DNA from: DASUPK01 sp963815045
GTDB lineage: Bacteria > Actinomycetota > Thermoleophilia > Solirubrobacterales > 70-9
Reading direction: 5' to 3'
NCBI GenBank assembly: GCA_963815045.1
Contig: CAWFET010000002.1
Coordinates: 558,001-622,000, forward strand
Length of the DNA: 64,000 nucleotides
A program made the position numbers and the translations under genes. Below, one piece after another: positions 17,147-24,498 of the stretch. The notes beneath the pieces are model-generated. The model had not been told where the DNA came from. It saw nothing but the letters and a program-made list of their open reading frames with translations, and searched no databases. Position 1 is the stretch's first letter, and the number at the start of each line of letters is the position of its first letter.

Positions 17147-18862
17147 TCAGGCTACCGGCTCTTTGGTCTCCGCCGGAGCGGGACGCGACGGGTCGCGGCG
17201 GTCCACCGCCTCGCGGATGTCTCGCAGCGGCTCGTGGCTGCGGACGTCCGGGACGACGTCGAAGTTGTGCGGCGGCGGGGGCGAGGTGGCGAACCACTCG
17301 AGCGTCTCGCCGCCCCAGGGGTCGTGTCCGGCTCGTGTTCCGCCCGTGACCCCCACGTAGACGTTGACGAGGGACAGCACGATGCCGAGCGCCAGCACGA
17401 ACGCCCCGATCGTCGCGATCAGGTTGAGCGCGTTCAGGTGCTGAGCATTGATTGCGTCGCTGGCCTCGAAGAACTTGAAGATGTCGACCTGCTGGCCCGC
17501 GACGCCGGCCAGGAAGAGGGGGATGAAGGTGACCTGGGCCCCCAGGACGATCAGGATCACTGAGGGCTTGGCCAGCGCCTCGCCCATGGTGCGGCCGGTC
17601 ATCTTCGGGAACCAGTAGTAGAGGGCCGCCAGGCCGCCGAGCACCGGCCCGCCGACCAGCACGTAGCCGCTGGCCGCGGTGGAGGCGGTCGTGTCGGCGA
17701 GCAGCCAGTTGACCGGGATGACGCTCTGGATCAGCTCCCCGACGAGCCCGAAGGTCAGGGTCGAGATCGATGCCAGCGCGAACATCATGGGCGCGCGCAT
17801 CCGGATGACCCCGCCGGCGATCGTGCCGATCCAGTTCACCAGGATCACCCCGATGGGGATGGTCAGCAGCAGCGACATCAACATCGCGCCGTACAGCCAC
17901 CCGATCGGGATTGACGCGCTCATCATGTTCTGCATCCAGGCGAGCAGGCCCAGCGGCATGATCGCCGCCATCGAGATCATCAGCGCACCGCGCGAGAGCA
18001 GCGGCTTGCCGGAGAAGACGGGGAGGATCTCCGAGATGGCCCCGAACGCCGGCAGCAGGAAGACGAGGTAGCAGCCGGTGAAGAAGATCCAGCTCAGGTG
18101 CTGGTAGAAGATCGGCGCGCCGCCCTCCCCGGGGTCGAAGAAGACGCCGCCGAAGTGCCGCTCCATCTCGAGCATGACGAGGGCCGCGAGCATCGCCGAG
18201 CCCGCGACGATCATGGTCCAGCTCGAGACGGCGCCCGAGAAGGTGAAGGTCGGCAGCCGCCGCCAGGCGAGCCCGGGCGCCCGCAGCTTGGAGATCGTCA
18301 CCGCGAGGTTGATCGACTGCAGGACCAGGCCGAGGACCGTGAGGCCGACCGCGGTGATCCAGACGTCGACGCCGTTGTTCGAGATGAACGCGGTGTCGGA
18401 GAGCGGCGGCCACGAGTTGAATCCGGCCTCGGGCGGCGTGTAGGCGAAGCACGCGTACAGCAGGGCGCCTCCGAAGATGTACAGCCACAGCGAGAGTGAG
18501 GCGAGGCGGGGGAAGGCGAGTGAGCGGGCGCCGATCTGGAGCGGGACGACGTAGGTGTACAGGCCGAATGCGATCGGCAGGCCGAAGAGCACGACCAGGG
18601 TCGCGCTGCCGACCGAGAGCAGGCGGTTGAAGGTGACCGGCTCGATCAGGTCGTTCTCCGGGACGCCCAGCTGCAGGCGCATCAGCAGGAAGGAGACGAT
18701 GCCGAGCACCAGGAAGGAGAGCGCCGCGCCGATGTAGATGCGGCCGATGTCCTTGTGGTCCGGGCTCATCACCATCTCGAGCCAGCGCGGGCGGGACGGC
18801 GCCGGGCCGTCGGTGACGAGCTCGGGCCGGTGTGGGGCGATGCTTCTTCCATTGGTGCCCAT
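17147..18862 (-). CDS. Heme-copper oxidase subunit I-like protein lacking all metal ligands
   Basis: A 571-residue 12-helix protein clearly homologous to oxidase subunit I: it keeps VPLQIGARSLAFPRL, LRAPGLAWRRLPTF, LLPAFGAISEI and YYWFPKMTGR. Aligned with the genuine ctaD at 5385, every metal ligand is replaced: heme a His to Gly85 and Gly399, heme a3 His to Ala397, CuB His to Thr262, Gln311 and Asn312; the cross-linked Tyr becomes Leu266. The frame is uninterrupted with normal codon use, so this is not ordinary decay. The ATG at 18862 shares one base with the stop of the subunit II-like gene (TGATG). It cannot reduce oxygen; the function is unknown. Confidence 0.9.
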   Translation of the reverse strand: MGTNGRSIAPHRPELVTDGPAPSRPRWLEMVMSPDHKDIGRIYIGAALSFLVLGIVSFLLMRLQLGVPENDLIEPVTFNRLLSVGSATLVVLFGLPIAFGLYTYVVPLQIGARSLAFPRLASLSLWLYIFGGALLYACFAYTPPEAGFNSWPPLSDTAFISNNGVDVWITAVGLTVLGLVLQSINLAVTISKLRAPGLAWRRLPTFTFSGAVSSWTMIVAGSAMLAALVMLEMERHFGGVFFDPGEGGAPIFYQHLSWIFFTGCYLVFLLPAFGAISEILPVFSGKPLLSRGALMISMAAIMPLGLLAWMQNMMSASIPIGWLYGAMLMSLLLTIPIGVILVNWIGTIAGGVIRMRAPMMFALASISTLTFGLVGELIQSVIPVNWLLADTTASTAASGYVLVGGPVLGGLAALYYWFPKMTGRTMGEALAKPSVILIVLGAQVTFIPLFLAGVAGQQVDIFKFFEASDAINAQHLNALNLIATIGAFVLALGIVLSLVNVYVGVTGGTRAGHDPWGGETLEWFATSPPPPHNFDVVPDVRSHEPLRDIREAVDRRDPSRPAPAETKEPVA

Positions 18863-19620
18863 CAGCCCTCCCCGTTCGCCTGCTGGACGAAGTTCTGTGC
18901 CTGCTGGATGCCGGCGGCCTGCTGCTCGAGCCAGGCCTGATAGGTCGGCACGTCGACCACGTGGACGCGGGTCCGCATGACCGCGTAGCTGGCGCCCGAG
19001 AACGCGTAGCTGGCGCCGTCGTAGTCGCCGGTCTCGTCGGCCTTGAACCAGGTCGTGTTGGTCTCGCCCGGCGTGGCGTCCATCTTCGGGCTCAGCCCGG
19101 GGACCCACCAGCGGTGGACGACGTCGGTCGAGCAGAGGTGCAGGATGACCGCGGTGTCCACGGGCACAACCAGCTGGTAGTAGGAGTAGGTCCCGTCCGG
19201 GTACTCGTAGCGCCAGATCCACTGCTGGCCGCAGACGTTGATCTGCAAGGGCGCGGAGGAGGCGGCGGTGACCGGCAGGTCGAGCGAGCGCTGGGCGGTC
19301 AGGCTCGAGGTGGCCTGGAGCCCGTTCGGCCCGGACGCCTCGACCTTCTTGGTGTCGTGGGTAAGCAGGACCCCGAGGACGAAGGCGACCACGACGATCG
19401 CGCCGAAGACGCCGGCGGTCGCGAACTGCGCGGGGCGCCGGACCACCAGGCGCCGCGGCTCGCGTCCGCGGGCCGACCGGAAGCGCATGACGACGCCGAT
19501 GAGCGCGAGGTTGATCGCCACCAGCAGGACGACGCCGATGGCGAGCATCACCCAGTAGAGGGTGTTCATGTCCTGGGCGTTGGGCGAGTGCGCCGCGTGG
19601 GGTCCGATCAGGGCAAGCAA
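18862..19620 (-). CDS. Oxidase subunit II-like protein lacking the CuA site
   Basis: A 252-residue protein with two helices (about 22-45 and 66-87) and a C-terminal cupredoxin domain (INVCGQQWIWRYEYPDGTYS, TDVVHRWWVPGL). Compared with ctaC, the CuA residues Cys202, Glu204, Cys206 and His210 are Ser204, Ala206, Ser208 and Tyr212; only His169 and Met215 remain. CuA cannot form. The first possible start is the TTG at 19620, just after an in-frame stop; an ATG at 19569 would remove the SPNAQ segment. It heads the operon with the equally ligand-free subunit I-like gene, ctaA and ctaB, and probably forms a complex with the former. Confidence 0.88.
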   Translation of the reverse strand: MLALIGPHAAHSPNAQDMNTLYWVMLAIGVVLLVAINLALIGVVMRFRSARGREPRRLVVRRPAQFATAGVFGAIVVVAFVLGVLLTHDTKKVEASGPNGLQATSSLTAQRSLDLPVTAASSAPLQINVCGQQWIWRYEYPDGTYSYYQLVVPVDTAVILHLCSTDVVHRWWVPGLSPKMDATPGETNTTWFKADETGDYDGASYAFSGASYAVMRTRVHVVDVPTYQAWLEQQAAGIQQAQNFVQQANGEG

Positions 19621-19660
19621 GGCGGCGTGAGTCTATTAACTAGTCCCCCGGCCCGGCGGA

Positions 19661-19690
19661 GCGGCGGACTCTCGCCCAAGAGTCCGCCGC
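19661..19690 (-). terminator. Hairpin terminator downstream of the 100-residue secreted protein gene
   Basis: A perfect 12-bp stem (19661-19672 with 19679-19690, arm GCGGCGGACTCT) with a 6-nt loop. It lies 18 bp beyond the stop of the gene ending at 19709 and before the oxidase-like operon, so it separates the two transcripts. It has no T-run, as is common in GC-rich actinobacteria. Confidence 0.75.
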
Positions 19691-19708
19691 CGCCGACGCG
19701 GGTTGAAA

Positions 19709-20011
19709 TCAGGTGGGGATCCCGCCCCCGCCCCCGCCGTCACCGGCCGTGCCGCACTGGCGCAGCGCCGGCGACTGGTCGGCCGCGTGGTCAAGACCGC
19801 GGGAGTTGTCGTTGCCGACGCGCATCTGCGAGCCGCGCAGGAAGGCGGGCGGCACCGGATCAACGATCCCGCCGGAGACCTGGTACCCGCCTCGGTGGGA
19901 GTTCTCGGCCTCGTTGCAGACCGTGCTGGCCTGGCTTGCGGGAGCGAGCGCGCCGAGGTAGCTGGCGGCTAGAACCCCGGTGGTGATCAGAAGCTTCTTC
20001 CCGGTTCTCAC
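19709..20011 (-). CDS. Small secreted protein, Gly-rich C-terminus
   Basis: A 100-residue exported protein. The GTG at 20011 has an excellent GGAGG ribosome site 5 nt upstream. The signal peptide is MRTGKKLLITTGVLAASYLG, with probable cleavage near PASQAS. The mature part is about 70 residues with two Cys (TVCNEAE and RQCGTAG, likely one disulfide) and a GGGGGG near the end. No family recognised. Divergent from the M1 peptidase, with a 156-bp shared upstream region. Confidence 0.7.
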   Translation of the reverse strand: MRTGKKLLITTGVLAASYLGALAPASQASTVCNEAENSHRGGYQVSGGIVDPVPPAFLRGSQMRVGNDNSRGLDHAADQSPALRQCGTAGDGGGGGGIPT

Positions 20012-20167
20012 TGTGACCTCCGTGTCGTGTTCGCGGCCTCGAGCCGCGCTCCCGATAAGAGTCGATCCCGCACGCGGCGCTCTTGAGGGCGTTGGACGCT
20101 CCGCCCCGGCGAATGGACGGACGAACATGGCGGCCACGACGGCCAGTAACGTCGATTCGCCGGGGAG

Positions 20168-21535
20168 ATGAGAGCGGTACCGAAAAGCTGCATGACCGCG
20201 GCGCTCGCCGTCGTGAGCGCGCTCGCGCTGGCCCCCTGGGCCTCCGCGCAGTCGCCCGGCGCGCCGGGCGCCGGCGACCCGTACTTCCCGCTGATGGGCA
20301 ACGGCGGCTACAAGGTCGACCACTACGACCTCAACCTGGCCGTCCGCCCCAAGCCTGACAAGGTCAGGGCGGTCGCCACCATCGGCGCCACGGCCACCCA
20401 GGCGCTCAGCTCCTTCAACCTCGACCTCCGCGGGCTGAGGGTGACCTCGGTGACCGTCGACGGCACACCCGCCGGGGTCACGCGCCACGACGGCGAGATG
20501 ACCGTGACGCCCGCGGCTCCGCTCGCCTCGGGCGCCACCTTCACCGTGGCGGTCGCCTACAAGGGCCGCCCGCAGCCGATCGGCGGGGTGGGGTGGATCA
20601 GGACACACGACGGGACGACCGTGTTCAGCGAGCCCAACGGCTCACCGGGTTGGTTCCCCTGCAACGACCACCCGTCGGACAAGGCGACCTACTCGTTCAC
20701 GGTGAAGGTGCCGCGCCGCTATCGCGCGGTCGCAAACGGGCGGCTCGACTTCGTCCATCGGCACGGCAAGGCGACCACCTTCGCCTGGCACGAGCCGGAG
20801 CCGATGGCCACCTATCTCTCCACCGTGACGATCGGCCGCTTTCCGATCAAGCGCTCGACGATCGACGGCATACCCAGCTGGACGGCGGTGGCCCCGGGCC
20901 AGGGAGAGCGGTCGCGGCGGAGCCTGCGGAAGCTGCCGCGGACCATCGACCTCTTCGCCTCTCGCTTCGGCCCCTATCCGTTCTCGAGCGCGGGATCGAT
21001 CGTGGTGCCCGGCAAGTCCGAGACCGCTCTCGAGAACCAGACGCGCCCGGTCTATCTCGGCGCTCCGTTCCCGGACGTCGTCGCTCATGAAACCGCCCAC
21101 CAGTGGTTCGGGGACGCGGTCTCGGTCGCGCAATGGCAGGACGTCTGGCTGAACGAGGGCTTCGCGACCTGGGTCACCTGGATGTGGGAGACGCGGGGCG
21201 CGGACGCCCGCCTTCGGCGGATCTTCCACCGGTACTTCAAGAAGCGGCCGTTCGGGATCCGCGGCTTCTGGAAGCTCCCCCCGGGAGCGCCGGGACCGAA
21301 GAAGCTGTTCTCCCTCGCCGTCTACTACCGCGGAGGGATGACTCTCGAGGCGCTGAGAGAGAAGGTGGGAGACGAGGCCTTCTACGCGACCCTTCGCGAC
21401 TGGGTCAGCCAGCACGCCTACGGCAATGCGAGCACCCAGCAGTTCATCGCCCTGGCGGAGGCCGACGCCGGAGTCCCGCTCGACCACTTCTTCGACGCCT
21501 GGCTGTTCGAGCCGCGCAGGCCGAAGAACTTCTAG
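20168..21535 (+). CDS. Secreted M1-family zinc aminopeptidase
   Basis: A 455-residue exported metallopeptidase of the gluzincin M1 family. A signal peptide ends near ASAQS; a second in-frame ATG at 20192 would give an equally good one. The zinc site is HETAH in VVAHETAHQWFGD, with the third ligand Glu in NEGFATWV 18 residues on. The substrate-binding GxMEN loop reads SETALENQTRP. N-terminal beta-sandwich about 40-220, catalytic domain about 230-450; the C-terminal ARM-like domain of long M1 enzymes is absent. It trims peptides outside the cytoplasm. Confidence 0.92.
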   Translation: MRAVPKSCMTAALAVVSALALAPWASAQSPGAPGAGDPYFPLMGNGGYKVDHYDLNLAVRPKPDKVRAVATIGATATQALSSFNLDLRGLRVTSVTVDGTPAGVTRHDGEMTVTPAAPLASGATFTVAVAYKGRPQPIGGVGWIRTHDGTTVFSEPNGSPGWFPCNDHPSDKATYSFTVKVPRRYRAVANGRLDFVHRHGKATTFAWHEPEPMATYLSTVTIGRFPIKRSTIDGIPSWTAVAPGQGERSRRSLRKLPRTIDLFASRFGPYPFSSAGSIVVPGKSETALENQTRPVYLGAPFPDVVAHETAHQWFGDAVSVAQWQDVWLNEGFATWVTWMWETRGADARLRRIFHRYFKKRPFGIRGFWKLPPGAPGPKKLFSLAVYYRGGMTLEALREKVGDEAFYATLRDWVSQHAYGNASTQQFIALAEADAGVPLDHFFDAWLFEPRRPKNF

Positions 21536-21573
21536 ACCGCCGGCTGGGCGGTTGAATCAGCCGCCCCGCGATG

Positions 21574-21587
21574 CGAACATACGTTCG
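21574..21587. promoter_or_regulatory. LexA (SOS) box over the dinB start
   Basis: CGAACATACGTTCG is a perfect match to the Gram-positive/actinobacterial LexA operator CGAAC-RNRY-GTTCG. Its last base is the first base of the GTG start of dinB, so LexA binding would block initiation directly. The position also suggests a short or absent leader. Confidence 0.85.
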
Positions 21588-22762
21588 TGTCAGAGGAAGC
21601 GTCGATCCTGCATGCCGACGCCGACGCCTTCTTCGCCGCGGTGGAGCAGCGCGACGATCCGAGCCTGCGCGGCCGCCCGACGATCGTCGGGGCGGGTGTC
21701 GTGATGGCGGCCAGCTACGAGGCCCGCGCCTATGGGATTCACGGTGGGATGGGAGGGCGCCGGGCGCGACGGCTCTGTCCGCACGCCGCGGTGGTGTCGC
21801 CGCGCTTCTCCGCCTATACCGAGGCGAGCAGGGCCCTGTTCGACCTCTTCGAGGAGACCGCACCGCTGGTCGAGGGGCTCTCGCTGGAGGAGGCGTTCCT
21901 CGACGTGCGGGGCCTGGAGCGGATCTCGGGGACGCCGCGCCAGGTCGCCGAGCGGCTGCGGCGGCTGGCGCGTGAGCGGGTGGGGCTGGCGGTCACGGTC
22001 GGCGTCGCGCGGACGAAGGTGCTCGCCAAGATGGCCAGCCGCGCGGCCAAGCCCGACGGGCTGCTCGTCATCGATCCGTCGCGCGAGTCGGCATTCCTCG
22101 AGCCACTCCCAGTGGAGGCGCTCTGGGGTGTCGGCGACGCGACCGCGGAGAAGCTCCGCGCCCACGGCATCACCACGATCGGGGAGATCGGTCGCCGCGA
22201 TCCCACCGAACTGGCGATGTTCCTCGGCCCCCACGCGGCGCATCACCTGCATGCCGTCGCTCACAACCGGGATCCGCGCCGGGTGCGCCGGGGCAGACGG
22301 CGCCGCTCGATCGGGACCCAATCGGCGTTCGCGGGAGGCGGACGATCCCGATCGGATCTCGATGCACTGCTTGTCACGCTGGTCGACCGGGTGACGCGCC
22401 GGGCGCGCGCTTCGAGCTGGGCCGGCCGGACGGTGACCCTGCGCTTCCGCTTCGGCGACTTCTCGCGGGCCACCCGCTCTCGCACGCTCCCGCATCCGAC
22501 CGCGGGCACCGGCGCGATCCTCGCCGCCGCCCGGACGCTGCTCGCCGCCGCCCGCCCGATGATCGAGCGTCGCGGAATCACGCTGCTCGGGATCACGGTC
22601 GCCAATCTGAGCCACGAGGCGCAGCTCGAGCTGCCGCTGGATCCCCAGGACGATCCGGCCCTCGACCGCGCCGTCGACGAGATCCGGGAGCGCTTCGGGA
22701 ACGATGCGATCAGGCGCGGCTCGACGCGACAGTCGGCGCCGCGGCACTTCACGCAGGTCTGA
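21587..22762 (+). CDS. dinB: DNA polymerase IV (Y-family translesion polymerase)
   Basis: A 391-residue Y-family polymerase. Palm catalytic residues are visible in ILHADADAFFAAVEQRD and LSLEEAFLDV (the usual Asp-Glu pair is Glu-Glu here). The thumb helix-hairpin-helix region includes LWGVGDATAEKLRAHGI, and the little finger domain runs about 240-350. A beta-clamp binding motif, QLELPLD, lies near residue 345. The GTG start is overlapped by a LexA box, so expression is SOS-controlled. It bypasses damaged bases with low fidelity. Confidence 0.95.
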   Translation: MSEEASILHADADAFFAAVEQRDDPSLRGRPTIVGAGVVMAASYEARAYGIHGGMGGRRARRLCPHAAVVSPRFSAYTEASRALFDLFEETAPLVEGLSLEEAFLDVRGLERISGTPRQVAERLRRLARERVGLAVTVGVARTKVLAKMASRAAKPDGLLVIDPSRESAFLEPLPVEALWGVGDATAEKLRAHGITTIGEIGRRDPTELAMFLGPHAAHHLHAVAHNRDPRRVRRGRRRRSIGTQSAFAGGGRSRSDLDALLVTLVDRVTRRARASSWAGRTVTLRFRFGDFSRATRSRTLPHPTAGTGAILAAARTLLAAARPMIERRGITLLGITVANLSHEAQLELPLDPQDDPALDRAVDEIRERFGNDAIRRGSTRQSAPRHFTQV

Positions 22763-22791
22763 TCGGCGCCCGACGGTTAGGCTCCCCGCCG

Positions 22792-24387
22792 ATGGCGAGC
22801 GTTCGCGAGGTCACCTTCGATCTTTTCCGCGAGCACGGGATGACGACGATCTTCGGCAATCCCGGCTCGACCGAGCTGCCGATGCTCGCCGAATTCCCCG
22901 ACGACTTCCGCTACGTCCTCGGCCTGCAGGAGGCGGTGGCCGTCGGGATGGCGGATGGATTCGCGCAGGCCTCGGGCGGACCGGCCCACGTCAACCTCCA
23001 CACCGCGCCGGGGGTCGGCAACGGGATGGGGGCGATCTTCAACGCCCAGGCCAACCACTCTCCGCTGGTGGTGACGGCCGGACAGCAGGTCAGGGCCCAC
23101 ATCACGATGCAGGCCAACCTGACCAATCGCGACGCGACACGGGTCGTCCATCCCTTCGTCAAATGGAGCTTCGAGCCGCCGCGGGCGCAGGACGTGCCGC
23201 ATGCGCTCGCCCGGGCGATCCACACCGCCTCGCTCGCACCCAAGGGCCCCGCCTTCGTCTCGCTGCCGATGGACGACTGGAATGCCGAGGCCGAGGACGC
23301 CTCGGGCGCGGTCGTCGAGCGGACCTCCGAGCCGCGCACCGGCCCCGATCCCGACGCGATCAGGGAGCTGGCGAAGCGGCTCGAGGGAGCGAGCAACCCG
23401 GTACTGGTCGCCGGCCCCGACATCGACGCGAGCGGCGGTTGGGACGACGCGATCGCCCTTGCCGAGCGCCAGAAGCTGCCGGTCTTCGCCTCGCCCGCGC
23501 CGGGCGGCGGGCGCCTCGGCTTCCCGGAGGGCCACCCGCTCTTCCAGGGCGTCCTGCCCCCGGCGATCGGCCCCGTCGCCGAGACGCTCAAGGGCCGGGA
23601 CCTGATCCTGGTGATCGGCTCCTCGGTCTTCCCGTACTACCCCTACATCCCCGGTCCTCTCCTCCCGGAGGGCGCCTCCCTCGTCGCGATCACCAGCGAC
23701 CCCGACGAGGCCGCTCGCGCACCGATGGGCGACGTGATCCTCGCCGACCCCGCGCTCGCCATCCGCGCGCTGCTCGCCGAGGTTGGCGAGGCGAATCGCG
23801 CCGAGCCGGACCCGCTGCCCGAGCCGAGCGCCGGCGAGGAGACAGACCCGCTGACGCCGACGATGGTCCACAACACGCTCCGGCAGGTCTTCCCGGACGA
23901 CGGGATCATCGTCCTCGAGTCGCCGTCGAGCACCCTCGCGCTGCGCAACCAGCTCCGGATCTCGAAGCCCGGCAGCTACTACTTCGGCGCGGGCGGCGGC
24001 CTCGGCTTCGGCCTCGCGGGCGCGATCGGCGTCCAGCTCGCCCAGCCGGACCGCCCGGTCGTCTGCGTGCTCGGCGAGGGCTCGGCGCAGTACGCGATCA
24101 CCGGCTTCTGGACCGCCGCGGCCTACGACGTCCCGGTCACCTTCCTGGTCCTCCGCAACGAGGAGTACTCGATCCTAAAGTGGTTCGCCGACGTCGAGGA
24201 GGTGCAGGGCGCGCCCGGCCTCGACCTGCCGGCGCTGGAGGTCGCGAAGGTTGCGGAGGCGTACGGCGTCGCATCGAAGGCCGTCTCCGGCCGCGACGAG
24301 CTGCACGCGGCGCTGGAAGGCGCGATCGGATCGGGCAGGCCCGAGCTGGTCGAGGTCCCGGTGGCGCCGGGCATGGCGCTGTTCTAA
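22792..24387 (+). CDS. mdlC: Benzoylformate decarboxylase-like ThDP enzyme
   Basis: A 531-residue thiamin-diphosphate enzyme. The N-terminal FGNPGSTELPML, the ThDP-activating Glu in LQEAVAVGMADG (residue about 49) and the active-site His in NLHTAPGVGNGMG are typical of benzoylformate decarboxylase (MdlC) rather than acetolactate synthase. The C-terminal ThDP-binding motif is GEGSAQYAITGFW. It would decarboxylate benzoylformate or another aromatic 2-oxo acid to the aldehyde. The next gene is a D-2-hydroxyacid-type dehydrogenase, which would supply such a 2-oxo acid. The substrate is inferred from family and context. Confidence 0.85.
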   Translation: MASVREVTFDLFREHGMTTIFGNPGSTELPMLAEFPDDFRYVLGLQEAVAVGMADGFAQASGGPAHVNLHTAPGVGNGMGAIFNAQANHSPLVVTAGQQVRAHITMQANLTNRDATRVVHPFVKWSFEPPRAQDVPHALARAIHTASLAPKGPAFVSLPMDDWNAEAEDASGAVVERTSEPRTGPDPDAIRELAKRLEGASNPVLVAGPDIDASGGWDDAIALAERQKLPVFASPAPGGGRLGFPEGHPLFQGVLPPAIGPVAETLKGRDLILVIGSSVFPYYPYIPGPLLPEGASLVAITSDPDEAARAPMGDVILADPALAIRALLAEVGEANRAEPDPLPEPSAGEETDPLTPTMVHNTLRQVFPDDGIIVLESPSSTLALRNQLRISKPGSYYFGAGGGLGFGLAGAIGVQLAQPDRPVVCVLGEGSAQYAITGFWTAAAYDVPVTFLVLRNEEYSILKWFADVEEVQGAPGLDLPALEVAKVAEAYGVASKAVSGRDELHAALEGAIGSGRPELVEVPVAPGMALF

Positions 24388-24392
24388 CCGGG

Positions 24393-24433
24393 TTTGTCGA
24401 GTTCTTTTCGCATAGCGAAAGGAAGTCGACAAA
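24393..24433 (+). terminator. Long hairpin between mdlC and the FAD/Fe-S dehydrogenase
   Basis: Arms of 19 nt (24393-24411 and 24415-24433) with a 3-nt loop; 17 of 19 positions pair as Watson-Crick plus one G-T. The arms begin TTTGTCGA and end TCGACAAA. It starts 5 bp after the mdlC stop. Probably a bidirectional terminator or attenuator. The AT-rich flanks (TTT/AAA) give T-runs on both strands. Confidence 0.7.
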
Positions 24434-24498
24434 TGCAGCCATGACCCGCCTCCTTCAGTGGCCACCGTTCATCGCAGGGGTCCGGTTAGGCTGCGCCG

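Noticed and set aside
17147..19620. The pair as a NO reductase, ba3/cbb3 or quinol oxidase
   Set aside because: All of these keep the heme and most copper-site His; here all six are gone, and the sequence is closest to A-type subunit I.
17147..19620. The pair as a decaying pseudogene
   Set aside because: Both frames are open and full length, codon use is normal, junctions are coupled, and scaffold motifs are kept while only ligand columns changed.
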